Origin: a virus
Length of the DNA: 20,777 bases
Virus record (IMG/VR): IMGVR_UViG_3300025009_000403
Location: 1-20,777 of that record
Reading direction: 5' to 3' (one strand)
Each line of letters opens with the position of its first letter. Positions within the stretch are counted from its first letter, which is position 1. The position numbers and the translations under genes were made by a program. The notes below the pieces were generated by a model. It was not told where the DNA came from. It saw nothing but the letters and a program-made list of their open reading frames with translations, and made no database searches. Of this stretch, positions 12,964-19,051 are shown piece after piece.

Positions 12964-13061
12964 ATGCAAGCTATCTTTCCGATCCCCTTATACAAAATAT
13001 GCCAAACCTGCGCCAGTGCTATTCCTTCGGGACTATAGCTTGCATCCTGGCCGGGTTTGGC
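12964..13061 (+). ncRNA. Pseudoknotted leader RNA element E3 upstream of HNH-3
   Basis: In order: ATGCAAGCTAT (12964-12974); 26-base loop ending CAAAATAT; GCCAAACC (13001-13008) and GCCAG (13012-13016); a small TTCC/GGGA hairpin; ATAGCTTGCAT (13035-13045); CTGGC (13047-13051) and GGTTTGGC (13054-13061); then TTTATTGATT. The 11-bp and 13-bp stems interlock as a pseudoknot. The HNH-3 ATG lies 19 bases after the last stem. Confidence 0.75.
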
Positions 13062-13080
13062 TTTATTGATTAGTAGAAAA

Positions 13081-13491
13081 ATGCCTAAAAGATTATCGGC
13101 CCAAGTAAAAACCATAATCTGGCGTGCCGGACCGGATTTTGGCACACTAAAGCTAAAAAGTCTGTATGCACTATCAAAAGACGATCAGGCTGTAATATGG
13201 AGAAGAATTAAGCGATATGAGACTGGCAAAAAATATGTAGCTCGACATAGAGCCTTATATCGTCGGCATTTACCTGTTTTAGACAGGCGAGAGATATATG
13301 CCAGGGGTAAGGGAAAATGCTATTTATGCGGTCAGAAAGTCCTATGCGATAAATGGGAAATGGACCATGTCTGGCCATTGTCTAAAGGTGGAGAACATTC
13401 TTACCGAAATATAAGAGTCGCTTGCTCAAAATGTAATAAACACAAATGGACAAGAATCCCTGTTAATTTTCAGTTTGGTTTGTTTGATTAG
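13081..13491 (+). CDS. HNH endonuclease (HNH-3)
   Basis: Encodes 136 aa. The C-terminal half is an HNH domain with C80, C83, the E-M-D95-H96 motif, the PLSKGGEHSYRN block shared word for word with HNH-1 and HNH-2, and C115, C118. The N-terminal half is basic and helical and lacks NPEK repeats. A frame start at 13057 lies inside element E3, so the ATG at 13081 is chosen; it has no AAAGGAG. It is the first gene on the rightward side, between the leftward promoter and the replication genes, probably a mobile homing-type nuclease. Confidence 0.85.
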   Translation: MPKRLSAQVKTIIWRAGPDFGTLKLKSLYALSKDDQAVIWRRIKRYETGKKYVARHRALYRRHLPVLDRREIYARGKGKCYLCGQKVLCDKWEMDHVWPLSKGGEHSYRNIRVACSKCNKHKWTRIPVNFQFGLFD

Positions 13492-13545
13492 CTGTCAAAC
13501 CCCTTGCCAAACCTGTAACGCCCCGAAGAAAATATAAAAAGATGC

Positions 13546-13574
13546 TTGACACGCAGGATGAGACCACGTACCAT
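13546..13574 (+). promoter_or_regulatory. Promoter in front of element E4 and the replication genes
   Basis: TTGACA (13546-13551), a 17-base spacer and TACCAT (13569-13574), with the first E4 pairing strand at 13582, where transcription should start. This promoter probably drives the rightward replication operon. Confidence 0.75.
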
Positions 13575-13581
13575 GTCCGTT

Positions 13582-13690
13582 ATGACTCGGATAACGGAAT
13601 ATCACCAATACCGAAAAATGCCAGGCCCGGACAGTCAAACATGCCTTAACCGTATGTCTGAGTCATCTGTTTCGGGCTTGGCCTGTTTTT
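13582..13690 (+). ncRNA. Pseudoknotted leader RNA element E4 upstream of the replication genes
   Basis: In order: ATGACTCGGA (13582-13591); 28-base A-rich loop ending CCGAAAAAT; GCCAGGCCCG (13620-13629); hairpin ACAT/ATGT; TCTGAGTCAT (13657-13666); six bases; CGGGCTTGGC (13673-13682); CTGTTTTT. One G-U pair in each stem suggests RNA rather than DNA pairing. It has the same order and spacing as E1-E3, but the gene 19 bases downstream is not an intact HNH gene. Confidence 0.75.
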
Positions 13691-13701
13691 AGGATCCGAC
13701 T

Positions 13702-13830
13702 ATGACCAATTCAACAACATACCTGCAAAAGCTGAAAGACCCGCGATGGCAGAAGAAAAGATTACAGGCGTCTGAAATTCAACGGTATTTGTTAGATATT
13801 TATCTGAAGGGAGGTAAAAATGCGAATTAG
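13702..13830 (+). CDS. 42-aa peptide resembling the start of an HNH endonuclease
   Basis: Starts MTNSTTYLQKLKDPRWQKKR. The part YLQKLKDPRWQKKRL is the usual opening of a common family of phage HNH nucleases, in which a RD-x-TC zinc motif follows next; here the sequence instead diverges and stops. AGGA lies seven bases upstream, and the end overlaps the next gene by 11 bases and carries its GGGAGG. It is likely a truncated HNH remnant now serving as a leader gene in front of the replication operon, though it might be an unrelated small protein. Confidence 0.55.
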   Translation: MTNSTTYLQKLKDPRWQKKRLQASEIQRYLLDIYLKGGKNAN

Positions 13831-14566
13831 AAGCCTCCGTCCAGAGTTTTGGGCAGGGAAAAGAGTACGTCAACTGTCGCCGTGGGCACGACTTTTACTT
13901 TTAGGTCTCAATAATTACTGTGATGATGAGGGAAGGGGTGAATGGGATGAGGTACTCATCAGGAGCCTAATCTTCCCCAGTAACAAGGTAAAGATCGGTC
14001 TATTATTGACAGAACTGGTACGGGTAGGCTCTATCATAAAGTACGCCGTCAATGACACTTACTATCTAGCTATCCCCAATTGGAAAGATTTGCAATATAT
14101 CCAGAAACCACGTCCCAGTAAATATCCTAATTACGATAGCAGTACGATAGACCTACCGGAATCCTACAATAGCAGTAAATCCCTTCTTTCTGTTAAAGGA
14201 TTGGTTAAAGGAAAGGATAGTATAGTAATGGGGTCGGATTATGGTAATCCTCCTGTACCGACCTACTTAGTTTTCGATAGTTGCCAAGCTGTCAGACTAA
14301 CACAGACCGACTATGACTGGCTGTTAGCAAAACATACTAAAATCGCCATAGACGAAATGATATTGGAGCTGGAGGACTATCTGCTACAGCATCCCAAAGA
14401 AGTTAAAACCAGAAACCATAAACTCACCATCAATAACTGGCTTACCAGGCGAATCCGGGAAGCCAAGGCTCTACCAACCAGGCTAACCGTCGAACAGGAC
14501 GCAGCAGCAATAACCGAAAGACTCGAACAACGTGATAAACTCAAAAAGGCAGGGAAAATACTATGA
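13820..14566 (+). CDS. Phage replication initiation / replisome organizer protein
   Basis: Encodes 248 aa. The N-terminal 100 residues begin MRIRSLRPEFWAGKRVRQLS and continue ARLLLLGLNNYCDDEGRGEW, the standard winged-helix start of phage replication initiators. A polar linker follows. The C-terminal part (LTQTDYDWLLAKHTKIAIDE, then LELEDYLLQHP and INNWLTRRIREA) matches the conserved domain seen in DnaB-loading primosome proteins, with the NWL/RR end. It probably binds the phage origin and recruits helicase. The start at 13820 has GGGAGG with good spacing. The downstream gene overlaps by ATGA. Confidence 0.78.
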   Translation: MRIRSLRPEFWAGKRVRQLSPWARLLLLGLNNYCDDEGRGEWDEVLIRSLIFPSNKVKIGLLLTELVRVGSIIKYAVNDTYYLAIPNWKDLQYIQKPRPSKYPNYDSSTIDLPESYNSSKSLLSVKGLVKGKDSIVMGSDYGNPPVPTYLVFDSCQAVRLTQTDYDWLLAKHTKIAIDEMILELEDYLLQHPKEVKTRNHKLTINNWLTRRIREAKALPTRLTVEQDAAAITERLEQRDKLKKAGKIL

Positions 14567-15336
14567 ATAAAGCAGATACAGGAAAGGTGATAGCTAGACT
14601 CAAGTCTTTATGGCCCCGCTGGACAGCCAATACCGATCAAGAGGCTATATGGGCTGATATTCTCTTGCCCTACGGCCTGGGAGCTGCCCTGGCTTGCGTA
14701 GAGCGTTTCTATAAGATCAAAGGTGGGCAAAGGATAGAACCGCCACTCCCGGACTTCCTAGACCTGCTCAAAGACTGGCAGACCGACAGCCCGCAACGCG
14801 GAATCCCGAAAAAACTCTCTTATATCTGCTTTATATGTGAGCGATTAGACGAAAATGGCAAAGGACATATTGGAGACATGGAAACCTATGAATGGCTGGC
14901 TAAGCTAAACGAAAACGGCGAATGGATGGTTCCGAGCCAGGATTACCTACACCGCCATTGCCAGGATTATACCCATAGACGAGGTGGACACTGGATAGCT
15001 TATGTCAGCCCAAACGACCTGGACGCCAAAAACAAGGCCCGGCAAATACTCCACGACGCTAAACTTTGCAATCCCCAAACCTGTTTTATCTGCCTACACA
15101 AAGCCGGAACCTGCAGGCAATTCTGTTACCAGTGCTATCTCGACAGAATCAAAAATGGATCGCCAGCCAGCATCAAAACAATCTTGGCCAAATGCGAACA
15201 AAAACGGGGGAAGGAACCTACGGAAGATAGGGGGGTTCTTGGTAGTATAATAACTCAAGGATTGCAAAAAACAGTAATCAATCAAGACGCTTTCAATCCT
15301 AATTCGCTGATGAAAGGCGACCTTATTCCCTTTTAG
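14563..15336 (+). CDS. Probable helicase-loader-like protein with C-terminal zinc cluster
   Basis: Encodes 257 aa. Residues 1-75 (RLKSLWPRWTANTDQEAIWA, then a helix and PPLPDFLDLL) follow the helical pattern of G39P-like helicase loaders. The middle has a CFICERLDE knuckle, and near residues 168-192 a cluster (C-x4-C-x2-C, then C-x3-C-x2-C in CNPQTCFICLHKAGTCRQFC) should bind zinc. It overlaps the initiator by ATGA, so the two are co-expressed. No ATPase motifs were seen, so it is not the helicase itself. The role as loader is inferred from position and N-terminal pattern only. Confidence 0.5.
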   Translation: MNKADTGKVIARLKSLWPRWTANTDQEAIWADILLPYGLGAALACVERFYKIKGGQRIEPPLPDFLDLLKDWQTDSPQRGIPKKLSYICFICERLDENGKGHIGDMETYEWLAKLNENGEWMVPSQDYLHRHCQDYTHRRGGHWIAYVSPNDLDAKNKARQILHDAKLCNPQTCFICLHKAGTCRQFCYQCYLDRIKNGSPASIKTILAKCEQKRGKEPTEDRGVLGSIITQGLQKTVINQDAFNPNSLMKGDLIPF

Positions 15337-15337
15337 T

Positions 15338-15946
15338 ATGGAAACGGAAAACGAAAAAACAAGTCAGGATGATTCAGCTAGAACTTATTGGAGAATAGCA
15401 AAACGTCTTTATCGCAGGCGAAAACGCGAAAAACAGCTAAAGACGTCTCAGGACGAGTTGCAATCTGAGCTAACAACGGCTAACAATGGGCAAATTATAG
15501 AAGGGAGAAAAGATGGTAGAAGCACGGTTTCTAGCGATATTACGCGTATTAGTGGTGTCGGCGTTGAGCCTTGTGATGTGGTGGGCGGCTTTCATGGTGC
15601 TGGGGGTTTTCGTCGGGATGTTTCTCGATCTGATGCGAGCAATCTCGAGACAATTTCCCGCCTGGATGCGTTAGATAATATAGGCAAGATAGAGTACGAT
15701 ACCTTCGTGCAGTCAACCCAGAGCCTACTCCCAGCGTGTAACCAACTAGCAACCATCGCCGACAGCCTGTACGCCTTCATCGACTCCAGACGGCTCGAAG
15801 CCCCAGCCCACAACAGCCAGCTTGTCCAGGCCACGACCATGTTGGCACAGCTCATCGCCAATCCAGCCATAAGCAAGCCCATCGAGTCTTGGATCGCCAG
15901 CTTGCAACGCACACATCGCGGCTGGATACCGCCACACACGCTCTGA
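15338..15946 (+). CDS. Hypothetical protein overlapping a small membrane gene
   Basis: The frame is open for 202 codons and begins one base after the previous stop (TAGTATG). The first 45 residues are very basic and helical (RIAKRLYRRRKREKQL). The middle, residues 58-112, lies over a second frame that encodes a convincing membrane protein and has a Gly-rich unusual composition itself. The last 90 residues look helical and ordinary. The frame may be one protein with an embedded gene, or two genes with an accidental open stretch between them. No family is recognised. Confidence 0.45.
   Translation: METENEKTSQDDSARTYWRIAKRLYRRRKREKQLKTSQDELQSELTTANNGQIIEGRKDGRSTVSSDITRISGVGVEPCDVVGGFHGAGGFRRDVSRSDASNLETISRLDALDNIGKIEYDTFVQSTQSLLPACNQLATIADSLYAFIDSRRLEAPAHNSQLVQATTMLAQLIANPAISKPIESWIASLQRTHRGWIPPHTL
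15513..15674 (+). CDS. 53-aa membrane protein in an overlapping frame
   Basis: An ATG at 15513 with AAGGGAG six bases upstream opens MVEARFLAILRVLVVSALSL, followed by VMWWAAFMVLGVFVGMFLDL and a basic tail: two or one long membrane helices. Its site and hydrophobic content are stronger than the other frame of the same region. It lies wholly inside the frame at 15338-15946. A role in lysis or membrane attachment is possible but not shown. Confidence 0.6.
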   Translation: MVEARFLAILRVLVVSALSLVMWWAAFMVLGVFVGMFLDLMRAISRQFPAWMR

Positions 15947-15948
15947 CT

Positions 15949-16101
15949 ATGCCGCTACGTCTGCTCTTGGCTGGCGTAGTAGGGCCTAGCGGTGCCCTTG
16001 CGAGAGAAATAGGTGGCCCGTATGGGTATGTGTTTTTCAATCGCTGTAATGCAGTATTTTATGTAACCTATGGCGTGTCAGATAATAATAGCGACTTATG
16101 A
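15949..16101 (+). CDS. Possible 50-aa peptide
   Basis: A frame starting MPLRLLLAGVVGPSGALARE two bases after the previous stop. It has no ribosome binding site and no recognised domain. It is the only sizeable frame in the 185 bases before the next gene, so it may be coding or chance. Confidence 0.25.
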   Translation: MPLRLLLAGVVGPSGALAREIGGPYGYVFFNRCNAVFYVTYGVSDNNSDL

Positions 16102-16131
16102 TTACCAGTAACCCTCGATATTGAGCTAATA

Positions 16132-16296
16132 ATGGACAAATCAGATGCAAAAAAAACAAAAACTTCAAAACAAGAGATAATCAACAACGAACAACGTATA
16201 TTCAAACGATTATGGGCTGACTTAGTACGCACACAAGATCACGCAGAATATGGCAAGCAGTTTCGATTACAGATTGGTCGCAAGATGACGATGTAG
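16132..16296 (+). CDS. Small basic hypothetical protein
   Basis: Encodes 54 aa starting MDKSDAKKTKTSKQEIINNE, Lys-rich at the N-terminus, then a helix (RIFKRLWADLVRTQ) and a basic tail. Codon use and composition look coding. Only a weak GAG precedes it. It is the last gene before a 310-base gap. Function unknown. Confidence 0.5.
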   Translation: MDKSDAKKTKTSKQEIINNEQRIFKRLWADLVRTQDHAEYGKQFRLQIGRKMTM

Positions 16297-16606
16297 CCAC
16301 TGCACAGGCCCTATAGACTGCCTATCTTACCCAAACCCTCCAGCTTACCAAATACTAAAGCATGCTTTCCCAGCCGAGGCCCCCCCCCACCCCCAGGTTT
16401 GCGGCCCCCGACTTGCATCATAGTACCCCCTCCGTGGAAATTTTGGGGGATTTTTGGGAAATAGATGTTTAGTAGTCTTAGCATTGGTACTACGATTGCT
16501 GTAGGCTGTCCAGGATTGCGTAGGATGAAACAATATTCTTGACAAGGCGGATGGGGGACCACTTACCATAAAATAATCGTTTATAGGCCAAAATTAGGAG
16601 TTTTAG
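16297..16606. other. 310-base non-coding gap with G/C homopolymer tracts and an inverted repeat
   Basis: No gene is seen on either strand. Notable contents: a run of nine C, an A and five C (16380-16394) followed by GGCCCCCG; TAGTACC (16421-16427) and GGTACTA (16486-16492) inside a longer imperfect inverted repeat; GGGGG tracts at 16445-16449 and 16552-16556; and a promoter near the right end. On the minus strand the G-tracts at 16380-16409 could form a G-quadruplex. It might hold an origin, a packaging signal or an insertion boundary; nothing decides this. Confidence 0.5.
16539..16569 (+). promoter_or_regulatory. Possible promoter of HNH-4
   Basis: TTGACA (16539-16544) and TACCAT (16564-16569), with a long 19-base spacer. 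Unlike E1-E4, no pseudoknot lies between this promoter and the gene. Confidence 0.4.
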
Positions 16607-17026
16607 ATGTTAAAAAGACGGGATGAATTTCCAGGTATAGATTTTACAATAGGCTTACCGAAATGTGTAATGTGCCATTCGTACATTTCGACATCCACTA
16701 AAATCCGTAGGCCAGGGCAGAAATACTGTTCGGACAAATGCCGAGGCGAGGCAGCCAGATTTCGCCGTAAAATTTCGCCTGCTAAAGAACCGGCATATTT
16801 ATCTTTGCGATTTAACATACTTGCCAGAGACAATTTTACATGCCAATATTGCGGAAAAACACCTCAAGACGGAGCAAAACTCGTTGTTGACCATATAAAT
16901 CCACAAAGCAATGGTGGTAAATCTATAGAAACCAACCTTGTAACGGCTTGCCAGGAATGTAACGGCGGCAAAAAAGACATTTTATTGACAGAAAGACAGT
17001 CTCGCAAGTTAAGATTAGGCAAATAA
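16607..17026 (+). CDS. HNH endonuclease of a different family (HNH-4)
   Basis: Encodes 139 aa. An N-terminal zinc finger (C20, C23, C41, C45) is followed by an HNH domain of the common type: RDNFTCQYCG (C79, C82), VVDHINPQSNGG (D95, H96), N110 and C115, C118. It is not closely related to HNH-1, -2 and -3, having a different block after the catalytic histidine. AGGAG lies six bases before the ATG, unlike the other three. It is likely a free-standing homing-type nuclease or a packaging-linked HNH protein; its place shortly before the late module and terminase allows either. Confidence 0.85.
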   Translation: MLKRRDEFPGIDFTIGLPKCVMCHSYISTSTKIRRPGQKYCSDKCRGEAARFRRKISPAKEPAYLSLRFNILARDNFTCQYCGKTPQDGAKLVVDHINPQSNGGKSIETNLVTACQECNGGKKDILLTERQSRKLRLGK

Positions 17027-17041
17027 CAAATTTTGGGGCAT

Positions 17042-17069
17042 ACTATATATTGTGTGTAGCATATATAGT
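17042..17069 (+). repeat. 9-bp perfect inverted repeat
   Basis: ACTATATAT (17042-17050) and ATATATAGT (17061-17069) with a 10-base loop, in the gap after HNH-4. No T-run follows, so it is not a standard terminator; it may be a protein-binding site or a weak hairpin. Confidence 0.6.
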
Positions 17070-17130
17070 GTAACAAAAGGCGTGAGGTAACATTTAGCGT
17101 TAGGGTTAATTTTTTTTTTGGATTTTTTAT

Positions 17131-17158
17131 TTGACTTGGGAATTAGGAAGTGTATAAC
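17131..17158 (+). promoter_or_regulatory. Promoter of the late module
   Basis: TTGACT (17131-17136), a 16-base spacer and TATAAC (17153-17158), preceded by long T-tracts (17110-17130) that resemble an UP element. It lies about 40 bases before the lipoprotein-like gene and probably starts the rightward late transcript. Confidence 0.65.
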
Positions 17159-17200
17159 ATGGGGGTAGATGGGGGATATGGTCAAAGTGGAGGTTCTGTA

Positions 17201-17437
17201 ATGGCAAAGAATATTGGTTGTTTTGGGGTGATGATTGTTTTGATAATTTTGATGTCTGGGTGCGTTTATATGTCGAGCGAGTATTCTGACTTGCTGGACC
17301 GTACGGCGGCCTTGTCGCAAGAGACGGCCCTTAGAGCGACCCAAGGTACACTGAGCCAGCCAGAGATGGTCAACGCCTTGAATTTGCAGGCGGCGACATG
17401 GCAGCGGTTTCGTGATGCCAGGGACAGAAAGGAGTAA
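17201..17437 (+). CDS. Small putative lipoprotein
   Basis: Encodes 78 aa from the ATG at 17201 (GGAGG seven bases upstream). MAKNIGCFGVMIVLIILMSG followed by C21 is a signal peptide with a lipobox-like LMSGC. The mature part is helical, with Q/E/A-rich stretches and a basic end. It should be lipid-anchored in a membrane; an outer spanin-like role is possible but not proven. First gene of the late module. Confidence 0.6.
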   Translation: MAKNIGCFGVMIVLIILMSGCVYMSSEYSDLLDRTAALSQETALRATQGTLSQPEMVNALNLQAATWQRFRDARDRKE

Positions 17438-17440
17438 TAA

Positions 17441-17617
17441 ATGGCCTTGGTTAACAAACCCCTACGAGGTGAATACCAACTAGCGCCGCCTAAAAGGAGT
17501 AGGTGCAACGGATGTCTGCGTCAATTGGACGCTTATGTTTTCAAACCAGAAAAAGGCGGTTTATTTTGTGAACGGGATTGCGCCTACCTCGCCTACAAAA
17601 AGAGGAATTTGGCATGA
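17441..17617 (+). CDS. 58-aa zinc-ribbon-like protein
   Basis: Starts MALVNKPLRGEYQLAPPKRS and carries C22-x2-C25 and later C43-x3-C47 (RCNGCLRQL, then FCERDCAYL), a likely four-cysteine zinc site. AAAGGAG lies seven bases upstream. The stop overlaps the next start as ATGA. Function unknown. Confidence 0.65.
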   Translation: MALVNKPLRGEYQLAPPKRSRCNGCLRQLDAYVFKPEKGGLFCERDCAYLAYKKRNLA

Positions 17618-17943
17618 TGTTAGACGAGTTAAAAGGGAAACTACCTCCGGAGCTATCGAGTTGGGCTGTTACTTACGGGCCGGCGTTTCTGTCGATGACG
17701 GCCGAGGAACTTCAGGCTTGGCTTTCCAAGATCATTTCCGGGGATATTTATACGGCTTATACCGATGTTCTCAAAAAACTGCCAAATTCAGATTTACTGA
17801 CGGAATGGGGAAAGATCAATTCAGAATGGCAGGCGGCGAATGTAGAGAACAAGGCCCAGAACGACTTGGGGAAAGCGGCGTTAATGGGCCTGATGAAGAT
17901 ACTCTTGACCATAGCTTTGGCGGCTGCTGGCGTGAGTCTTTAG
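17614..17943 (+). CDS. Hypothetical protein with C-terminal membrane segment
   Basis: Encodes 109 aa starting MMLDELKGKLPPELSSWAVT. The body is helical and acidic (TAEELQAWLSKIISGDIYTA), and the last 20 residues (ALMGLMKILLTIALAAAGVS) are hydrophobic, a possible tail anchor. Two ATG codons in a row (17614, 17617) can start it. It lies in a string of small, mostly membrane-linked genes, so a lysis or membrane role is possible. Confidence 0.65.
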   Translation: MMLDELKGKLPPELSSWAVTYGPAFLSMTAEELQAWLSKIISGDIYTAYTDVLKKLPNSDLLTEWGKINSEWQAANVENKAQNDLGKAALMGLMKILLTIALAAAGVSL

Positions 17944-17977
17944 TGGTTTTCTTAAACTCGCTTGGGAGGCTTTTAAG

Positions 17978-18193
17978 ATGGACAACAAAGTTTTGATAGC
18001 TTGGGTCATTGGTTTGGTAACTCGCGGAATTGCCTGGGTTCTGGCTGCTAAACTGGGTATGGATTCTTTGGAAAGTCAAAGTTTGGCCGGTCAAGCCGCC
18101 AACGGCATAGGTGCGATTCTGTTGGTAGCTATCAGCGTTTATTCGTCAGTGAAGGGCCGGAAAACGCTGTTGGCCACCCCGCCTCCGAAATAG
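17978..18193 (+). CDS. Holin-like small membrane protein
   Basis: Encodes 71 aa with two hydrophobic segments (VLIAWVIGLVTRGIAWVLAA and ANGIGAILLVAISVYSSV) and a basic tail ending TPPPK. Size, two helices and charged C-terminus match many holins, which open the inner membrane at lysis. GGGAGG lies eight bases upstream. The name rests on topology and position, not on a recognised family. Confidence 0.5.
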   Translation: MDNKVLIAWVIGLVTRGIAWVLAAKLGMDSLESQSLAGQAANGIGAILLVAISVYSSVKGRKTLLATPPPK

Positions 18194-18295
18194 GTGCGAA
18201 ATTGTATTTCTACTGGCAAAAAATAACTCCCCTGCAAATTGTCTCTGGTTTTTTTTTGGATGGCTGATAAGTTTCCTGTCTGTTTTGCTTATGGT

Positions 18296-18373
18296 TTTTC
18301 TTGAAAGTTGATAACCCAAGGGGCCAACGGAGCAATGTTCCCCAAGAAAATAAAGTCCCAGGCCCCAAGGGTT
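18296..18373 (+). other. Terminator-like stem-loop before the terminase genes
   Basis: AACCC-aa-GGGGCC (18313-18325) pairs with GGCCCC-aa-GGGTT (18361-18373), followed by TTTTC. TTTTCTTG (18296-18303) can pair with CAAGAAAA (18343-18350) inside that loop, giving the same strand order as E1-E4, but with a short 9-base loop and no promoter. The surrounding gap 18194-18408 holds nothing else except a T-run at 18249-18257. Confidence 0.4.
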
Positions 18374-18408
18374 TTCTGAGAACCGAAAATGCCGGAGCTT
18401 AATCAAAG

Positions 18409-18603
18409 ATGCAGCCTTGTCCTTGTCCGAACAAGCAAGCTAGTAGTTGTGGCTATCGAGAATGGCGCGGGCGAAATTGGTGGTGTCTGCGAAATAAACC
18501 TGAGTCCGCTTGTCCAGTGCTTGCTCCGGCAAATCAGAACCCGCAGGATAAACCTGATGATGCTAAAAGTCTCGGAGAATTAAAAGATGCCTCCTCTGAG
18601 TAA
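18409..18603 (+). CDS. Cysteine-rich small protein
   Basis: Encodes 64 aa starting MQPCPCPNKQASSCGYREWR, then WWCLRNKPESACP. Six cysteines in the first 36 residues suggest a metal-binding knuckle; the tail is acidic and polar. It overlaps the terminase small subunit by 17 bases. An alternative frame from 18389 covers the same stretch but is less protein-like. The ribosome binding site is weak. Confidence 0.5.
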   Translation: MQPCPCPNKQASSCGYREWRGRNWWCLRNKPESACPVLAPANQNPQDKPDDAKSLGELKDASSE

Positions 18604-19051
18604 AATCCGCCATGAACGCTTCGCGCAATCCTACGTCAAGGATTTTAATGGCAAGCAGGCGGCTATCAGTGTTGGCTACAAACCTTCGGTGGCCGGCAAA
18701 AAAGCGAAGGAATTGCTGGCCCTTCCTCAAATCCAGGAACGGCTCGAAGAATTGAACAATGAACTCTTGGCTGAATTAGGAATCAACGCTAGGTACGTTC
18801 TTGGAAAATTAAAAGAGATGGCCGAATACGGTTTGGAAATCAAGGAATATAAAAGGCGAGATGGTTCAATTACCCTTTATCGCAAAGACCCTAAAACCGC
18901 CCATGCCGCCCTGGAACTTCTAGGCAAACACCTGAAAATGTGGACAGAAAAAGTAGAAAGCTCGATGACCATAACAACCCTTGCATCTGCCTTTAACTCG
19001 CTGGACGAAATAGATGCCGCTAGAAACCATAAGCCCGCAGAGCCTCTCTAA
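18587..19051 (+). CDS. terS: Terminase small subunit
   Basis: Encodes 154 aa of the Terminase_2 type. RHERFAQSYVKDFNGKQAAI followed by SVGYKPSVAGKKAKELLALP is the DNA-binding helix-turn-helix core; a long helix and oligomerisation region follow (QIQERLEELNNELLAELGIN). Small subunits recognise the packaging site and form a ring that loads the large subunit. It overlaps the large subunit gene by 38 bases. Confidence 0.9.
   Translation: MPPLSKIRHERFAQSYVKDFNGKQAAISVGYKPSVAGKKAKELLALPQIQERLEELNNELLAELGINARYVLGKLKEMAEYGLEIKEYKRRDGSITLYRKDPKTAHAALELLGKHLKMWTEKVESSMTITTLASAFNSLDEIDAARNHKPAEPL

Noticed and set aside
16414-16556. A fifth pseudoknot element in front of HNH-4
   Set aside because: TAGTACC/GGTACTA and CCCCTCCG/CGGATGGGGG interlock in the same order, but the last strand lies inside the HNH-4 promoter spacer, there is no promoter ahead and no U-run after, so it does not fit the family.
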